DNA of 64,000 nt, from positions 1,054,001-1,118,000 of the forward strand of contig OY769938.1 in NCBI GenBank assembly GCA_963669295.1. Direction: 5' to 3'. The DNA is from G963669295 sp963669295 (GTDB lineage Bacteria > Bacteroidota > Bacteroidia > Flavobacteriales_D > CALLUQ01). A program made the translations under genes and the position numbers. Positions 7,638-17,501 of this stretch are shown piece after piece; the stretch's first letter is position 1, and each line of letters starts with the position of its first letter. The notes below the pieces were generated by a model. It saw only the letters and a list, made by a program, of their open reading frames with translations, ran no database searches and was not told the DNA's origin.

Positions 7638-9017
7638 ATGAACTACTTTTTCCGTTTTTTTAAAAGAATATATTACTACTTCCGATATTTTAATCTTGGA
7701 GGGGTACAACTTTACTTCATCCAACACCCAAAAGTAAAAAAGTGGGTGCAGCTCCAGGTAAGCTCGCCCAATACCAATGGGGAATCGGCATGGCTGTTTT
7801 GGGACGACTGGCCGTTGGCCTGGAGAAACAGGGTAGAACAATTCTACCAAAAGTTGAGGGATGAGCAACCACTTCCGGTTTTGGATGAGCCGTTGATTTT
7901 TACTGTTGAAGAAAAGCAGGCAAAAGGAATCGTTCACCTGCACGAAACCAACATCTACAAAGATCATGATGTGGCTCGCGAAGTGTATTTTGCCCACGTG
8001 GCACATGCCATTTACCTCGATACCGAAAACATAGTCTCCTGGAAACTTAACACTTATAGCGAAAATGAACTGCAATACCTGATGAGCAGTGCCAACATCA
8101 TGTCGATGATAAAACTCAACGACGGACAAGAAGTTTATGCCAACCAACGGCCCGGGCAGGAAAATGCAAGTCGGGCCATCATCGGAAACCCACGAGTACC
8201 TTACCTCTTTTTAAAAAATGAGCCCGAGCAAGAGGTAAACCTGATTGGAAACAGCCAGGAAGCCACCATTGGAAACCTTTCCGCCTGGATGGCAGACTAT
8301 CTGTACCACAACCCTGGCCCACCCTATAGTTACCAGGATTACATGAGTAAAAATCCTTACCTCACCAACAGGCTCCAACGGCAAACTGTATTCCTCTCTG
8401 GAGAAGAACAGGAAGTATACCTCAGCCCATTGGGGTGCTGGGCTGGCAGCGATTTTGTTGCCGACCTGTTAAGGGCTGTGAACATTCCAATTCAAAAAGT
8501 AACCAATAGAATGGAACACGTTAGTTTGGGGAGCTATGGTACCCATAGCGGCATCATTTACAACTGGCAGGGAGGAGGAGGCCGGTATTTGCTGCATACG
8601 GATAGCTTGTTTACAGAAGGGCTAAACTTTATTCCAACTTTTCCTGGTGAGCGTCCTGGCACGCAAATACTTAACTACAACTGGCTTAACCCAACCGATT
8701 ACGGAAAGGTATTCACCTACCTGGGTGGGGAGGAAGATTTTTCTGAAGCACCCTGGGTCGGAATTGAAAAATACAAGTCGCGCGCCAGGCACCTATTGCC
8801 TTTAAAGGACACAGTGTATACGGTACTTCAATCCAGCAAGGAAGAATATAGCACGTATGCCCAGGAGGCTGGGCTTACACCAACGGAGGCAGATGCCAAC
8901 TACGACCGTTTAGAAACAATGCTACTGGCCCATGGCAATGGAAACAAGACAGCAGGCATGGAAAAGATCGATCAACTTTATGACGAGTGGGTGGAGCGAA
9001 CGGGGAAGACACAGTAA
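7638..9017 (+). CDS. Uncharacterised protein with transglutaminase-like Cys-His-Asp motif
   Basis: 459 residues, no signal peptide; the N-terminus is aromatic and basic (FFRFFKRIYYYFRYF). I do not recognise the family as a whole. Residues about 275-335 follow the transglutaminase-like pattern: Cys in LGCWAGSDFVADLLRAVNIP (helix before 'ALLRxxGIP'), His in THSGIIYNW, and Asp in LLHTDSLF. That suggests a papain-fold Cys-His-Asp triad, possibly a protease or amidase acting on proteins. The C-terminus is charged and helical. Flanked by noncoding DNA on both sides, so probably monocistronic. An antisense frame at 7584-8147 is its shadow. Confidence 0.65.
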   Translation: MNYFFRFFKRIYYYFRYFNLGGVQLYFIQHPKVKKWVQLQVSSPNTNGESAWLFWDDWPLAWRNRVEQFYQKLRDEQPLPVLDEPLIFTVEEKQAKGIVHLHETNIYKDHDVAREVYFAHVAHAIYLDTENIVSWKLNTYSENELQYLMSSANIMSMIKLNDGQEVYANQRPGQENASRAIIGNPRVPYLFLKNEPEQEVNLIGNSQEATIGNLSAWMADYLYHNPGPPYSYQDYMSKNPYLTNRLQRQTVFLSGEEQEVYLSPLGCWAGSDFVADLLRAVNIPIQKVTNRMEHVSLGSYGTHSGIIYNWQGGGGRYLLHTDSLFTEGLNFIPTFPGERPGTQILNYNWLNPTDYGKVFTYLGGEEDFSEAPWVGIEKYKSRARHLLPLKDTVYTVLQSSKEEYSTYAQEAGLTPTEADANYDRLETMLLAHGNGNKTAGMEKIDQLYDEWVERTGKTQ

Positions 9018-9200
9018 TATTGCTTTTCGGGCCTCAATTGCTAAAGCCTTCTTGATCGATAAGGCAAATTAAATCGCACCCTGTTGTTTCATCTATAACT
9101 GTTGAGCATCCCTTCATCAATATGCATCACACCACACAAATAAGTATTTTCACCATAGCAAAAGGAATTGAAAATCAGTACATTGGTTAAAAATCTAACG

Positions 9201-10163
9201 ATGACAAACCACCGCATCTCCATCATTGCTTTCATTTATTTGTTGGTGCTCACCGGATGCAAAGCGTGCGAAGATCGCGTAGTGCTACTAAACGCTACAG
9301 AAGATGAACATGGCATTTTGGTAGATGGCATTAGAGCAGGAAAAGAAGTGAACGACTCTACCTTTGTATTTAAAGGAAGCGGCCAGTACATCAGTAACTT
9401 TCGTTTATCAACTGTTTCTAACGAAGTCATCGCTTTTGCTAAAGGACGACCGATGGCTATTCACACCGGTGTGCCCTGGACCGACGGAACAGATCGAGAC
9501 ACCCTAACTTTTGCGGATAACTTTGAACTGCCCATTACCATTTGGATTGTTAAAGGCCCTTACGACACACAAGAAGATAAGGCCTTGTTATCGGTGGCTG
9601 AAGCCAATGCCATCTTTTTAGAAGAACGCATGGGCGTTACCCTTGTGCCAAATGTAAAAAATGCTATTCCAGACACGTTCGACTTTTTCTTCTCTCCCTT
9701 GTACGAATTTGACTGTGCCGAGAAAGAGGCATTAAAAAGTGTGGGATATATTCCCGGGCAAATTAATGTGTACTATGTTGGCACAGTAGTAGAAGCCGGG
9801 ACTGGCGCTTACGTTACTAATGCTGGCAATGGATGTGGAGAAGCCGGCTTTATTGTGATGGGAGAAAATACCGGAACGAATTTATTGGTACACGAAGTAG
9901 GGCACAAATTTGGATTAGGGCACACCAATTTACTCAGTGATTTCGACAACACCAATGTAATGCATAGCTCAAGTTCTGTTAGAGCATACTTTACCGAAGG
10001 ACAGGTATTTCGTGCACACATTCACATTCCATCAGACATCAATACCGTATACAACGCACGACCCGGGCAAATCACCAGGAACTGTTTTGAATCTGTAGCA
10101 AACGCTACCTGTATTCCATTGAAAAAAAGAATTTGGGCCGATGGAATCTTTCCTGCCAATTAG
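9201..10163 (+). CDS. Metzincin-type metalloprotease lipoprotein
   Basis: 320 residues from ATG 9201, chosen over 9168 because MTNHRISIIAFIYLLVLTGC is a lipoprotein signal with lipobox LTGC. The C-terminal half carries NLLVHEVGHKFGLGHTN, a complete HExxHxxGxxH zinc site (about residues 234-244), followed by the Met-turn NVMHSSSS, which places it among metzincins (matrixin/pappalysin-like). Expected to be lipid-anchored on the cell envelope and to cleave proteins or peptides. A second small secreted gene begins 15 bp after its stop, so the two probably share a transcript. Confidence 0.85.
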   Translation: MTNHRISIIAFIYLLVLTGCKACEDRVVLLNATEDEHGILVDGIRAGKEVNDSTFVFKGSGQYISNFRLSTVSNEVIAFAKGRPMAIHTGVPWTDGTDRDTLTFADNFELPITIWIVKGPYDTQEDKALLSVAEANAIFLEERMGVTLVPNVKNAIPDTFDFFFSPLYEFDCAEKEALKSVGYIPGQINVYYVGTVVEAGTGAYVTNAGNGCGEAGFIVMGENTGTNLLVHEVGHKFGLGHTNLLSDFDNTNVMHSSSSVRAYFTEGQVFRAHIHIPSDINTVYNARPGQITRNCFESVANATCIPLKKRIWADGIFPAN

Positions 10164-10178
10164 CAAAAAATGCATGCC

Positions 10179-10685
10179 ATGACTTTCCAAAAAACCTTAA
10201 TCATAATTGCTTTCCTCTGGGCCAATACAGCACTGGCACAAACCGACGAATTCAATCAATGGCAAGCCAGTCAGTGTGGTGTTGGCGACCATGGAGAAGC
10301 ACTGCTACAAACAGTACAACAAAACGCTGCTGTATTGGAGCCTTTGTTCATCAAAGCGTTTCAAGAGGGTCCCGATAATGATCAACTGATGGAAGTAGAG
10401 GCCAATGCCAAAGCAAGCTACCAACGCATACAGACCTATATAGAGCAACATCGAGCCACCCTCGATCAAGCCACATTAGAAGCATTCGCACAAACCAGTG
10501 AAGCTGAATTTGTAGCTACCGAACGACGGGGTTTTATTATTGGTTATCGCGACCATGCATTGGCCGGATTAAATGCCATTGCCACCGAAAAAGCCATCAA
10601 CATGTTGGAAGCCATCAGCCTCGACACTACCAGCACCTACCAACATAAAGCCATGCAATATTGCTTGAAGCGAAGTGGGAAGTAG
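10179..10685 (+). CDS. Small secreted helical protein, unknown function
   Basis: 168 residues from ATG 10179 (10170 also in frame). A signal peptide (MTFQKTLIIIAFLWANTALA) precedes a mainly helical protein with two Cys (QCGVGDHG near the start, MQYCLKRSGK at the end) that could pair. Directly downstream of the metalloprotease lipoprotein; could be a substrate, inhibitor or unrelated partner. No family recognised. Confidence 0.7.
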   Translation: MTFQKTLIIIAFLWANTALAQTDEFNQWQASQCGVGDHGEALLQTVQQNAAVLEPLFIKAFQEGPDNDQLMEVEANAKASYQRIQTYIEQHRATLDQATLEAFAQTSEAEFVATERRGFIIGYRDHALAGLNAIATEKAINMLEAISLDTTSTYQHKAMQYCLKRSGK

Positions 10686-10757
10686 AATGTAAAAGGTTGA
10701 GCCATGCCCTGAAAACTTAGGCATTCCTACCCTTCCTTTCACTTAAGCTTCGGTTAA

Positions 10758-10775
10758 ATCACCCCCACAGGGGAG
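10758..10775 (+). promoter_or_regulatory. Weak ATCACCC-type motif
   Basis: ATCACCCCCACAGGGGAG resembles the 18-bp element but has a degraded right half. It lies 66 bp before the T9SS gene start at 10842. Confidence 0.35.
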
Positions 10776-10841
10776 GGCATAAGTAAACAAGTACCACTAA
10801 TTTGCATGGAATTCAACCTTGTTTCATTAACAAACTACATT

Positions 10842-11921
10842 ATGCGTTTCTTTACACTCACATTACTATACTTCATATTTATAGCCAATGCTGTGGGACA
10901 AGCTGGCATTAGCTGTGGCTCTTCCATGGTAGTTGAAATAGATCCGGGAGAAAGAACAATTTGCAGCGACAATCCCCTTTTCGACCTTAACGCAGCAATG
11001 CGCGCCTGGAAAGAATACCTTTGGGATCATCCTGACGAGTTTGGTTACTATTGCAATTATAATTGCGAACTCCCCACTGATAACGGATGTACAATATCGG
11101 CAGACAGAAGCTATTATCCTTTCGATCCTGATTTTGGGGATCAGCCTTCAGATGGAGTAAGAACAGTTCATCCGGGCGGAATTGTTTGTTATACTTTTTC
11201 GCCATACACCGCCACCGTAAAGTATGTTTGTTCTCCTTGCCAATCAACCATTAGCGGCCCAGGCGTAGGGGCGGGAGGCAGCTCAAGCACTTCAACAAGT
11301 AACGACGTTCAAACCGTAGCTTGCGGCACACAAGATGCCATTCTGGTAGACATTGCTAAAATTACCATGGTAAACCCAGGACCATCTGGCTCTTACGACG
11401 CTTCCTACCAGCAAAGGATTATTAACCACTCTGACTTTTACGGCTTTGTTTGTAGTACTTGCGAAGATGGTCAAAGTGGATGTGAAATGACCATTGACAC
11501 CCAATACTTAGAAGACGAGGTAGGAAATCCCTTCCCTGGACTCCAGGGGGCTGGAAAATATGGTCGGTTTAGAGGGCCATTGATTGTGGATTGTTCGCCA
11601 TGCAGCGAACGCCGTCTGGGTAATACTCCTCCACAAGCAATACCAATGATAGGCAACAAAAATGCCTCAGTAATGTACCCCAATCCAACATCCGACCTGG
11701 TGCATCTCGATTACACCCTAAACCAACCAGCTTCGAATATTGTATTGCGCATGGTAGATCAGTCGGGTAAGGTAGTGCTTGAAAAAACTAAAACGAATTT
11801 AGATGTCGGCCAACATCAACTTCAATTCAACACCGATCCCCTGCCCTCAGGCATGTATTATAACACCCTTTACATTGATGGAAAAAAATATTTCAGCCAC
11901 AAATTAATGGTTATCGATTAA
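10842..11921 (+). CDS. Secreted protein with T9SS type A sorting domain
   Basis: 359 residues from ATG 10842, giving signal peptide MRFFTLTLLYFIFIANAVGQ. The body is Cys-rich, with two similar Cys-containing segments (YCNYNCELPTDNGCTISAD and FVCSTCEDGQSGCEMTIDT; CSPCQS and CSPCSE), apparently an internal duplication of a disulfide domain of about 130 residues. The last 75 residues are a type A T9SS tail (MYPNPTSDLVHLDYTL, GKVVLEKTK, LPSGMYYNTLYIDG). Exported across the outer membrane and likely surface-attached. Biological role unknown. Followed by a strong palindromic terminator. Confidence 0.85.
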   Translation: MRFFTLTLLYFIFIANAVGQAGISCGSSMVVEIDPGERTICSDNPLFDLNAAMRAWKEYLWDHPDEFGYYCNYNCELPTDNGCTISADRSYYPFDPDFGDQPSDGVRTVHPGGIVCYTFSPYTATVKYVCSPCQSTISGPGVGAGGSSSTSTSNDVQTVACGTQDAILVDIAKITMVNPGPSGSYDASYQQRIINHSDFYGFVCSTCEDGQSGCEMTIDTQYLEDEVGNPFPGLQGAGKYGRFRGPLIVDCSPCSERRLGNTPPQAIPMIGNKNASVMYPNPTSDLVHLDYTLNQPASNIVLRMVDQSGKVVLEKTKTNLDVGQHQLQFNTDPLPSGMYYNTLYIDGKKYFSHKLMVID

Positions 11922-11956
11922 TATCTCACACTCCAACCATATTCATGACTGACCTA

Positions 11957-11990
11957 TAGCAAGTGCGAACAATATTGTTCGCACTTGCTA
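11957..11990 (+). terminator. 34-bp perfect palindrome, terminator-like
   Basis: TAGCAAGTGCGAACAATATT continues to the exact inverse; 17-bp arms with no spacer, 35 bp after the T9SS gene stop. Confidence 0.75.
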
Positions 11991-12075
11991 ACTTTTACGG
12001 CATAGCTCCGAAACCTTTTTCATACCCGTCTTTTACCAGAAGCATTTAGCAGTACACCACCACCCAGGTCAACAC

Positions 12076-12093
12076 ATCACCCGATTGAGGTAT
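12076..12093 (+). promoter_or_regulatory. ATCACCCG-type element before PP2C sensor gene
   Basis: ATCACCCGATTGAGGTAT, followed by TGCC; 77 bp before the ATG at 12171. Same layout as elements at 15859, 17418, 19412, 23491 and 25550. Confidence 0.6.
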
Positions 12094-12170
12094 TGCCTTA
12101 AAAATCACATGCCATTAACTTACTCTCACCCGTAAAACCACGGAGATCGACCTCCGTACATCTTATTGAC

Positions 12171-15100
12171 ATGAAAAAATTGAATTATCTGGCTGCTTCG
12201 ATAATACTACTTGCTGCTTGCCATCAAGCCCCCCCTTCTCCCAAAAATCACCACACAAATACTGCCTCCGCGATAAAAATGGACACCATTCAAGGTTATG
12301 CTATTCATCCCATTACAAAAGACAGCACCAACCTTGAGTTAGGCAATGCAATTACGGGCAAAGCACTCCCTGTAACATTAACCACCATCCCCATCACCAA
12401 AGAAAATCAGCCCTCTTCAGTGCCCATAACAGCACTACGGCAAGACAGCGCACGGCTAAACAAACATATTGCACTTTCTCCTCGCATCACTTCCATTCCT
12501 CAACAGCTGCCGCAATTCACACCCGGGAAAGACACCTTATCCTTGCCAACAACATTATCGGTACAAGGAAAGGTAGTGCCTGCTTTACGAACACCTCCTA
12601 TAAAAGCCAGCCTTCCTGCTGCTAAAGACAATGCCACTACCAACATACGATGCCTTGGAGATGATCAGGGCAACCCTGCAACCATTGTTATGTCAACGAT
12701 TGAAGATAGCAGAGGAGATTTGTGGTTTACAGGATTGGGAAACGGTGTTACTCGATACACGGGTACCTCCTATACAAGCTACGCAAAAAAACAAGGGCTA
12801 TCCTTCAACATAGGAAGTGCTTTGTTGGAAGATAGCAAAGGCAATTTATGGATCGGCACCTGGGAAAATGGCATCAATAAATTTGATGGCGAAAAATTCG
12901 TTCAGTTTACAACAAGCGAAGGATTTCCTGCCATCAGTATTCAGTCTATTTTTGAAGATAGCAAAGGCAATCTTTGGTTTGGTTCCAGAAACGAAGGAAT
13001 GGTTTGTTACGATGGCAAACACTTTACTCATTTTTCAAAAGCGCAAGGCCTACCTTCAAATTTCATTGCCGATATCATGGAGGATAAAAATGGCCACCTA
13101 TGGTTTGCTACAGGTGGCGCCGGAATATTGCATTACGATGGCGTTACTTTCACCCAGTATTCTACTCAGGAAGGGCTTTCGGGCAATGAAGTTTATGGAA
13201 TTCTCGAAGACCAAAATGGCAATATTTGGGCAGGTACAGAGGGAGGAGGCGCCTGCATGTTTAATGGAAAAACTTTTTCCAATTACACCACTAAGGAAGG
13301 GCTGTGCTCCAACAGCATTTATGATATTTTGGAAGACAGGGATGGTACGCTTTGGTTTGCCAGCAGAGGAGGAGGAATAAGCCAATACCGCGATGCTACC
13401 TTTACCAACTATACCGAAGAAAATGGTCTCCCTTCCAACATTGTTTTCAACCTATCAGAAGACACTCAAGGCAATATATGGCTTAGTACCGTGGGAGGGA
13501 TTGGATGCCATTACCGAAAAAAATTACGCCACTTTACCCAGGAACAAGGATTGGTGTACAACATTACACACTCCATTTGTGAAGATCAAAAAGGAAATCT
13601 TTGGATTGGAACAGTTGGAGGCGGTGCCAGCTATTACGATGGGAAAACGTTCACACACCTTACCCTGGCCAATGGTTTATCGTCTAACCATGTATCATCA
13701 ATCGTGATTGATCGGGAAGGAATTGTTTGGTTGGCCACCACCCATGGCGGGATAAATCGATTTGACGGAAAAACATTAACCACCTACACCAATAAACAAG
13801 GGCTCCCTTCCAACAACATTTACTCTACTTTTATAGATAGTAATAACCGATTGTGGGTAAACACTAATAATGGTGTTGCCTACTATGATGAGAAGGGTTT
13901 TACACAACTTTCTTTGGAACATGAAATAGGAAGGAGTAACATACGCAACATGACGGAGGATCGTGAAGGCAATTTGTGGTTTGCTACCGATAAAGGGATA
14001 GGATATTACAATGGCAACTATACCCTTTTCACAGAAAAAGAAGGGTTGCCCTGCAACAGCTATTATTCTGTTTTCGCAGATCGTTTTGGGAAGGTGTGGA
14101 TGGGATCAGACGACCATGGTGTGGTGTGTTTTGACGGAGTAACCTTCACCAATTACACCCAACAACAAGGCTTACCCTCCAACATTATCCGTTCCATTAC
14201 TGCCGATCATCAGGATCAAATTTGGGTCAACACTTCAAAAGGCATGGCCGTTTTACGAATGGATGATCATGAAAAGCCCTATGACCGTTTCACATCCATC
14301 ACCAAAGAAAATGGGTTAAAAGGAATAGAGTTTTACCCCAACAGTTTGTTTATGGACGCCCAACACCGGCTATGGAGTGGGAGCTCCAAATGCCTTTCTA
14401 TGTTATACCTCGATGCTTTTGAATGGTCAAACCACGCACCTATCGTTCAATTGGATCGGCTGGAAATACAGCAACAGTTCATCGACTTTCACAATCTCGA
14501 TCATCCTTTGTTTCGCGTACCATTTCACGAAGCACTAAAAACTGCTTACGATCAACCATTAGCATTTGTCAACCTTCCTCAACAAATAACGTTACCTCAC
14601 CACCTCAACCACCTTACCTTTTTCTTTCATGCGAACGACTGGGCAGCCACCGAAAAACTCCAATACAGCTTTAAAATGGAGGGGTTGAGCAGCAATTGGA
14701 GCACGCCTGATGGGGAAACAAAAGTTGACTACCGCAACCTGCCTCCAGGCCACTATACCTTTAAGGTAAAAGCCATTGGAGAAGCAGGAGTATGGGGCGA
14801 GCCAATGGCATACTCGTTTCGTATTTATCCCCCCTGGTGGCTAAGTTGGGGAGCCAAAATCTTTTACCTACTATTTATCATTGGAACCCTGATAGGCATT
14901 GTTCGTTGGCGCACTTATCGTTTAAGTCAACGTCAGAAACACTTACAACAAGCGGTTACTGAAAAAACAGCCGAAGTGGTACAGCAGAAAAAAGAAGTAG
15001 AAACACAACGGGATCTTGCCCATGAGCAGCGTCAAATTTTGGAAGAAAAAAACAAGGAAATCACCGATAGCATCACCTATGCCAAAAGAATACAAGAAGC

Positions 15101-15854
15101 CATTTTACTGCCCGATAAAGTGGTAAAACAATACTTGCCTCAAAGTTTTATTCTTTACAAACCCAAGGAAATTGTAGCGGGTGACTTTTACTGGATACGG
15201 CAATTGGATGATTGCGTTTTGTTTGCAGCAGCCGACTGCACCGGACATGGAGTACCAGGAGCAATGGTGAGCGTGGTTTGCAACAATGGCCTTAATCGAG
15301 CTGTTCGTGAATACCAACTTACTGACCCAGCTGCCATTTTGAATAAAACTCGAGAAATTGTAGTCACTGAATTTGGAAAATCAGATGACGCCATTAGGGA
15401 CGGGATGGACATAGCCTTATGTGCTTTGAAAGGAAAAAAACTACACTTTGCCGGGGCATACAACCCATTGTGGATCATTAGAGTTAATGACCTTCTGGAC
15501 ATGGACCAACTTCCTGATAACATTCGAACAGAAGTTGCCGACCAATTCACACTGATTGAAATAAAAGGAGATAAGCAGCCCATTGGCAAATTTACTCATG
15601 GCAGCCCCTTTACTACCCATAGCATTGACGTTCAAAAAGGCGATGCCATTTACTTGTTTTCGGATGGGTTTTCCGACCAGTTTGGAGGAGAAAATGGAAA
15701 AAAGCTAAAAGCGCGGGCATTTAAACAACTGCTTTTGCGCCTACAACACCTCTCCATGGAACAACAATACCAGGCCATCGACAATGCGTTTGAGCAATGG
15801 AAAGGTGATTTGGAACAGGTGGATGATGTTTGTGTTATTGGAGTTCGTGTTTAG
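12171..15854 (+). CDS. Reg_prop/Y_Y_Y two-propeller sensor with SpoIIE (PP2C) phosphatase output
   Basis: 1227 residues. The N-terminal signal carries a lipobox (ILLAAC). About 14 Reg_prop repeats (residues 160-690; pattern NLWFGT...GISxYDGKTFTHYT) would form two seven-bladed propellers. A Y_Y_Y domain follows (about 790-895), then a membrane span (about 900-922), a coiled coil, and a SpoIIE/PP2C phosphatase (about 985-1227). The metal-binding residues are present: VAGDFYW, DCTGHGVPGAM, DGMDIAL, FSDGFSDQ, DDVCVIG. Bacteroidota propeller sensors usually end in histidine kinases; here the output is a Ser/Thr phosphatase, which in SiaA- or RsbU-like systems dephosphorylates a SpoIIAA- or SiaC-type protein. 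Lipobox plus inner-membrane span is odd. Confidence 0.9.
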   Translation: MKKLNYLAASIILLAACHQAPPSPKNHHTNTASAIKMDTIQGYAIHPITKDSTNLELGNAITGKALPVTLTTIPITKENQPSSVPITALRQDSARLNKHIALSPRITSIPQQLPQFTPGKDTLSLPTTLSVQGKVVPALRTPPIKASLPAAKDNATTNIRCLGDDQGNPATIVMSTIEDSRGDLWFTGLGNGVTRYTGTSYTSYAKKQGLSFNIGSALLEDSKGNLWIGTWENGINKFDGEKFVQFTTSEGFPAISIQSIFEDSKGNLWFGSRNEGMVCYDGKHFTHFSKAQGLPSNFIADIMEDKNGHLWFATGGAGILHYDGVTFTQYSTQEGLSGNEVYGILEDQNGNIWAGTEGGGACMFNGKTFSNYTTKEGLCSNSIYDILEDRDGTLWFASRGGGISQYRDATFTNYTEENGLPSNIVFNLSEDTQGNIWLSTVGGIGCHYRKKLRHFTQEQGLVYNITHSICEDQKGNLWIGTVGGGASYYDGKTFTHLTLANGLSSNHVSSIVIDREGIVWLATTHGGINRFDGKTLTTYTNKQGLPSNNIYSTFIDSNNRLWVNTNNGVAYYDEKGFTQLSLEHEIGRSNIRNMTEDREGNLWFATDKGIGYYNGNYTLFTEKEGLPCNSYYSVFADRFGKVWMGSDDHGVVCFDGVTFTNYTQQQGLPSNIIRSITADHQDQIWVNTSKGMAVLRMDDHEKPYDRFTSITKENGLKGIEFYPNSLFMDAQHRLWSGSSKCLSMLYLDAFEWSNHAPIVQLDRLEIQQQFIDFHNLDHPLFRVPFHEALKTAYDQPLAFVNLPQQITLPHHLNHLTFFFHANDWAATEKLQYSFKMEGLSSNWSTPDGETKVDYRNLPPGHYTFKVKAIGEAGVWGEPMAYSFRIYPPWWLSWGAKIFYLLFIIGTLIGIVRWRTYRLSQRQKHLQQAVTEKTAEVVQQKKEVETQRDLAHEQRQILEEKNKEITDSITYAKRIQEAILLPDKVVKQYLPQSFILYKPKEIVAGDFYWIRQLDDCVLFAAADCTGHGVPGAMVSVVCNNGLNRAVREYQLTDPAAILNKTREIVVTEFGKSDDAIRDGMDIALCALKGKKLHFAGAYNPLWIIRVNDLLDMDQLPDNIRTEVADQFTLIEIKGDKQPIGKFTHGSPFTTHSIDVQKGDAIYLFSDGFSDQFGGENGKKLKARAFKQLLLRLQHLSMEQQYQAIDNAFEQWKGDLEQVDDVCVIGVRV

Positions 15855-15858
15855 TGAA

Positions 15859-15876
15859 ATCACCCGAATGTGGTAT
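15859..15876 (+). promoter_or_regulatory. ATCACCCG-type element before first RCC1 gene
   Basis: ATCACCCGAATGTGGTAT, 4 bp after the stop of the PP2C sensor and 55 bp before the RCC1 gene ATG (15932). Confidence 0.6.
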
Positions 15877-15931
15877 TACCCCAAGCAACTCTTTAGCTTT
15901 TATTTGCCCAAACAAACTAAAAATGTTCGCT

Positions 15932-17353
15932 ATGAAAAACGCACTCCCCCTTCTTTTCTTACTGCATTTATGTCTTTTCGTTAACGCGCAAACTACCTGG
16001 CAAAAAATCGATGCTGGAAGTAACTTCTCCGTGGCATTAAATTCGGATGGTACAATATGGACCTGGGGAGACAATACTTATGGACAATTAGGAATTGGAA
16101 ATAACATAGACCAACTGGAACCCACCATGGTTGGAACCGACAACGATTGGGTAGATATAATTGCAGGGTCGAAGCATTGCCTGGCCATCAAATCTGATGG
16201 AACGCTTTGGTCGTGGGGTAGAAACTTCAATGGACAGCTTGGCCTTGGCAGCACCTCCCAACAAAATTCACCTACTCAAGTTGGAGCCGACAATGACTGG
16301 ATGGCCATCAATGCCGGATCCTGGTTTTCACTTGCCTTAAAAAATGACAGCACCCTTTGGACATGGGGCGAAAATGATAGAGGTCAGCTGGGTTTAGGAA
16401 ACACTGTACAAAAGTTATCACCTCAACAACTCGGGGCTGAAAAGTGGATTACCATGGATGGTGGTTGGCAACACACTATTGGCATTAAAGCAGATGGTAC
16501 GCTATGGGCTTGGGGAGAGGGTGGTTCCGGACAATTAGGTGGCGGCTCATTCAACGATCAATTCTACCCAACGTTGTTAAATTCTGATAATGATTGGGTA
16601 ATGGTACAAGCAGGCTTACAATCTAATTATGCCCTAAAAAGTGATAGTACAATTTGGAGTGTTGGGTTAAATGCAAATGGACAATTAGGCATAGGCAATA
16701 CAACATTCAACATCAGTACCTTAACGCAAAGTGGAACAGATAACGATTGGTTAAGCATTAGTGCTGGTACGGGGTGCTTATTTGCATTAAAACCAGACAG
16801 TACACTTTGGGCTTGTGGATATAATGCCGGGCACCTGGGAACAGGCGATTATACTGAACCCAATAGTTTAACACAAATTGGGACAGCAAACGATTGGGTG
16901 GAAATTGTTTCCGCAAAGGGCTATGCCAGTAGCTTCGGAGGAATTGTTGGCCATTACACATTAGGTTTACGTTTCTCTCAACCTAATAAAATCTGCGCCA
17001 CCGGACATAATTCTCATGGGCAATTAGGTGATGGCACAACTACCAGTACTATCACATTTACTTGCACAGCTGGTACTGGTCTTCACATAGGAAAAATCAA
17101 TGTATCTTCCAACATCATCATCTACCCCAACCCCACCACCGGAGCATTTCAAATTGATTTAACCACGTTGGAAAGCCCTAATGCCACCGTTAATGTATAC
17201 AACGCAGTAGGAGCATTGGTCGCTACTCAGCAAGTAAACAATGTCGGGCAACTTATATCATCTAACCTCAAGCAACAACCCAATGGCTTGTACCTGGTAG
17301 AAGTCATCGCTGGTGAACAACGCATGGTAAAGAAATTACAGCTTCAGCGCTAA
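15932..17353 (+). CDS. RCC1-repeat secreted protein with T9SS type A tail
   Basis: 473 residues from ATG 15932 (15923 possible), with signal peptide MKNALPLLFLLHLCLFVNAQ. About six to seven RCC1-like repeats of about 52 residues (pattern DGTLWxWGxNxxGQLGxG...DNDWxxIxAG) predict a seven-bladed propeller. The C-terminal 80 residues are a type A sorting tail (IYPNPTTGAFQIDLT, YNAVGALVATQQ, MVKKLQLQR). Such propellers act as binding scaffolds on the cell surface; no catalytic residue is evident. Paralogue of the next gene. Confidence 0.9.
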   Translation: MKNALPLLFLLHLCLFVNAQTTWQKIDAGSNFSVALNSDGTIWTWGDNTYGQLGIGNNIDQLEPTMVGTDNDWVDIIAGSKHCLAIKSDGTLWSWGRNFNGQLGLGSTSQQNSPTQVGADNDWMAINAGSWFSLALKNDSTLWTWGENDRGQLGLGNTVQKLSPQQLGAEKWITMDGGWQHTIGIKADGTLWAWGEGGSGQLGGGSFNDQFYPTLLNSDNDWVMVQAGLQSNYALKSDSTIWSVGLNANGQLGIGNTTFNISTLTQSGTDNDWLSISAGTGCLFALKPDSTLWACGYNAGHLGTGDYTEPNSLTQIGTANDWVEIVSAKGYASSFGGIVGHYTLGLRFSQPNKICATGHNSHGQLGDGTTTSTITFTCTAGTGLHIGKINVSSNIIIYPNPTTGAFQIDLTTLESPNATVNVYNAVGALVATQQVNNVGQLISSNLKQQPNGLYLVEVIAGEQRMVKKLQLQR

Positions 17354-17417
17354 GTTTATGTTACACGTTCCTTGTTAGCAAAAGGCAGAGCAACAGTGGG
17401 CTACTCCGCTTCACCTC

Positions 17418-17435
17418 ATCACCCGCGTGCGGTAT
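17418..17435 (+). promoter_or_regulatory. ATCACCCG-type element before second RCC1 gene
   Basis: ATCACCCGCGTGCGGTAT followed by TGCC; 66 bp before ATG 17502. Confidence 0.6.
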
Positions 17436-17501
17436 TGCCCACAGTGCCACTTCCTCCTTTACTTTGCTTTGAACTTAATTCTTTAACTAAAATTTACTGT
17501 A

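Noticed and set aside
7584..8147. 187-residue minus-strand frame
   Set aside because: Antisense shadow of the transglutaminase-like gene, which has better composition and motifs.
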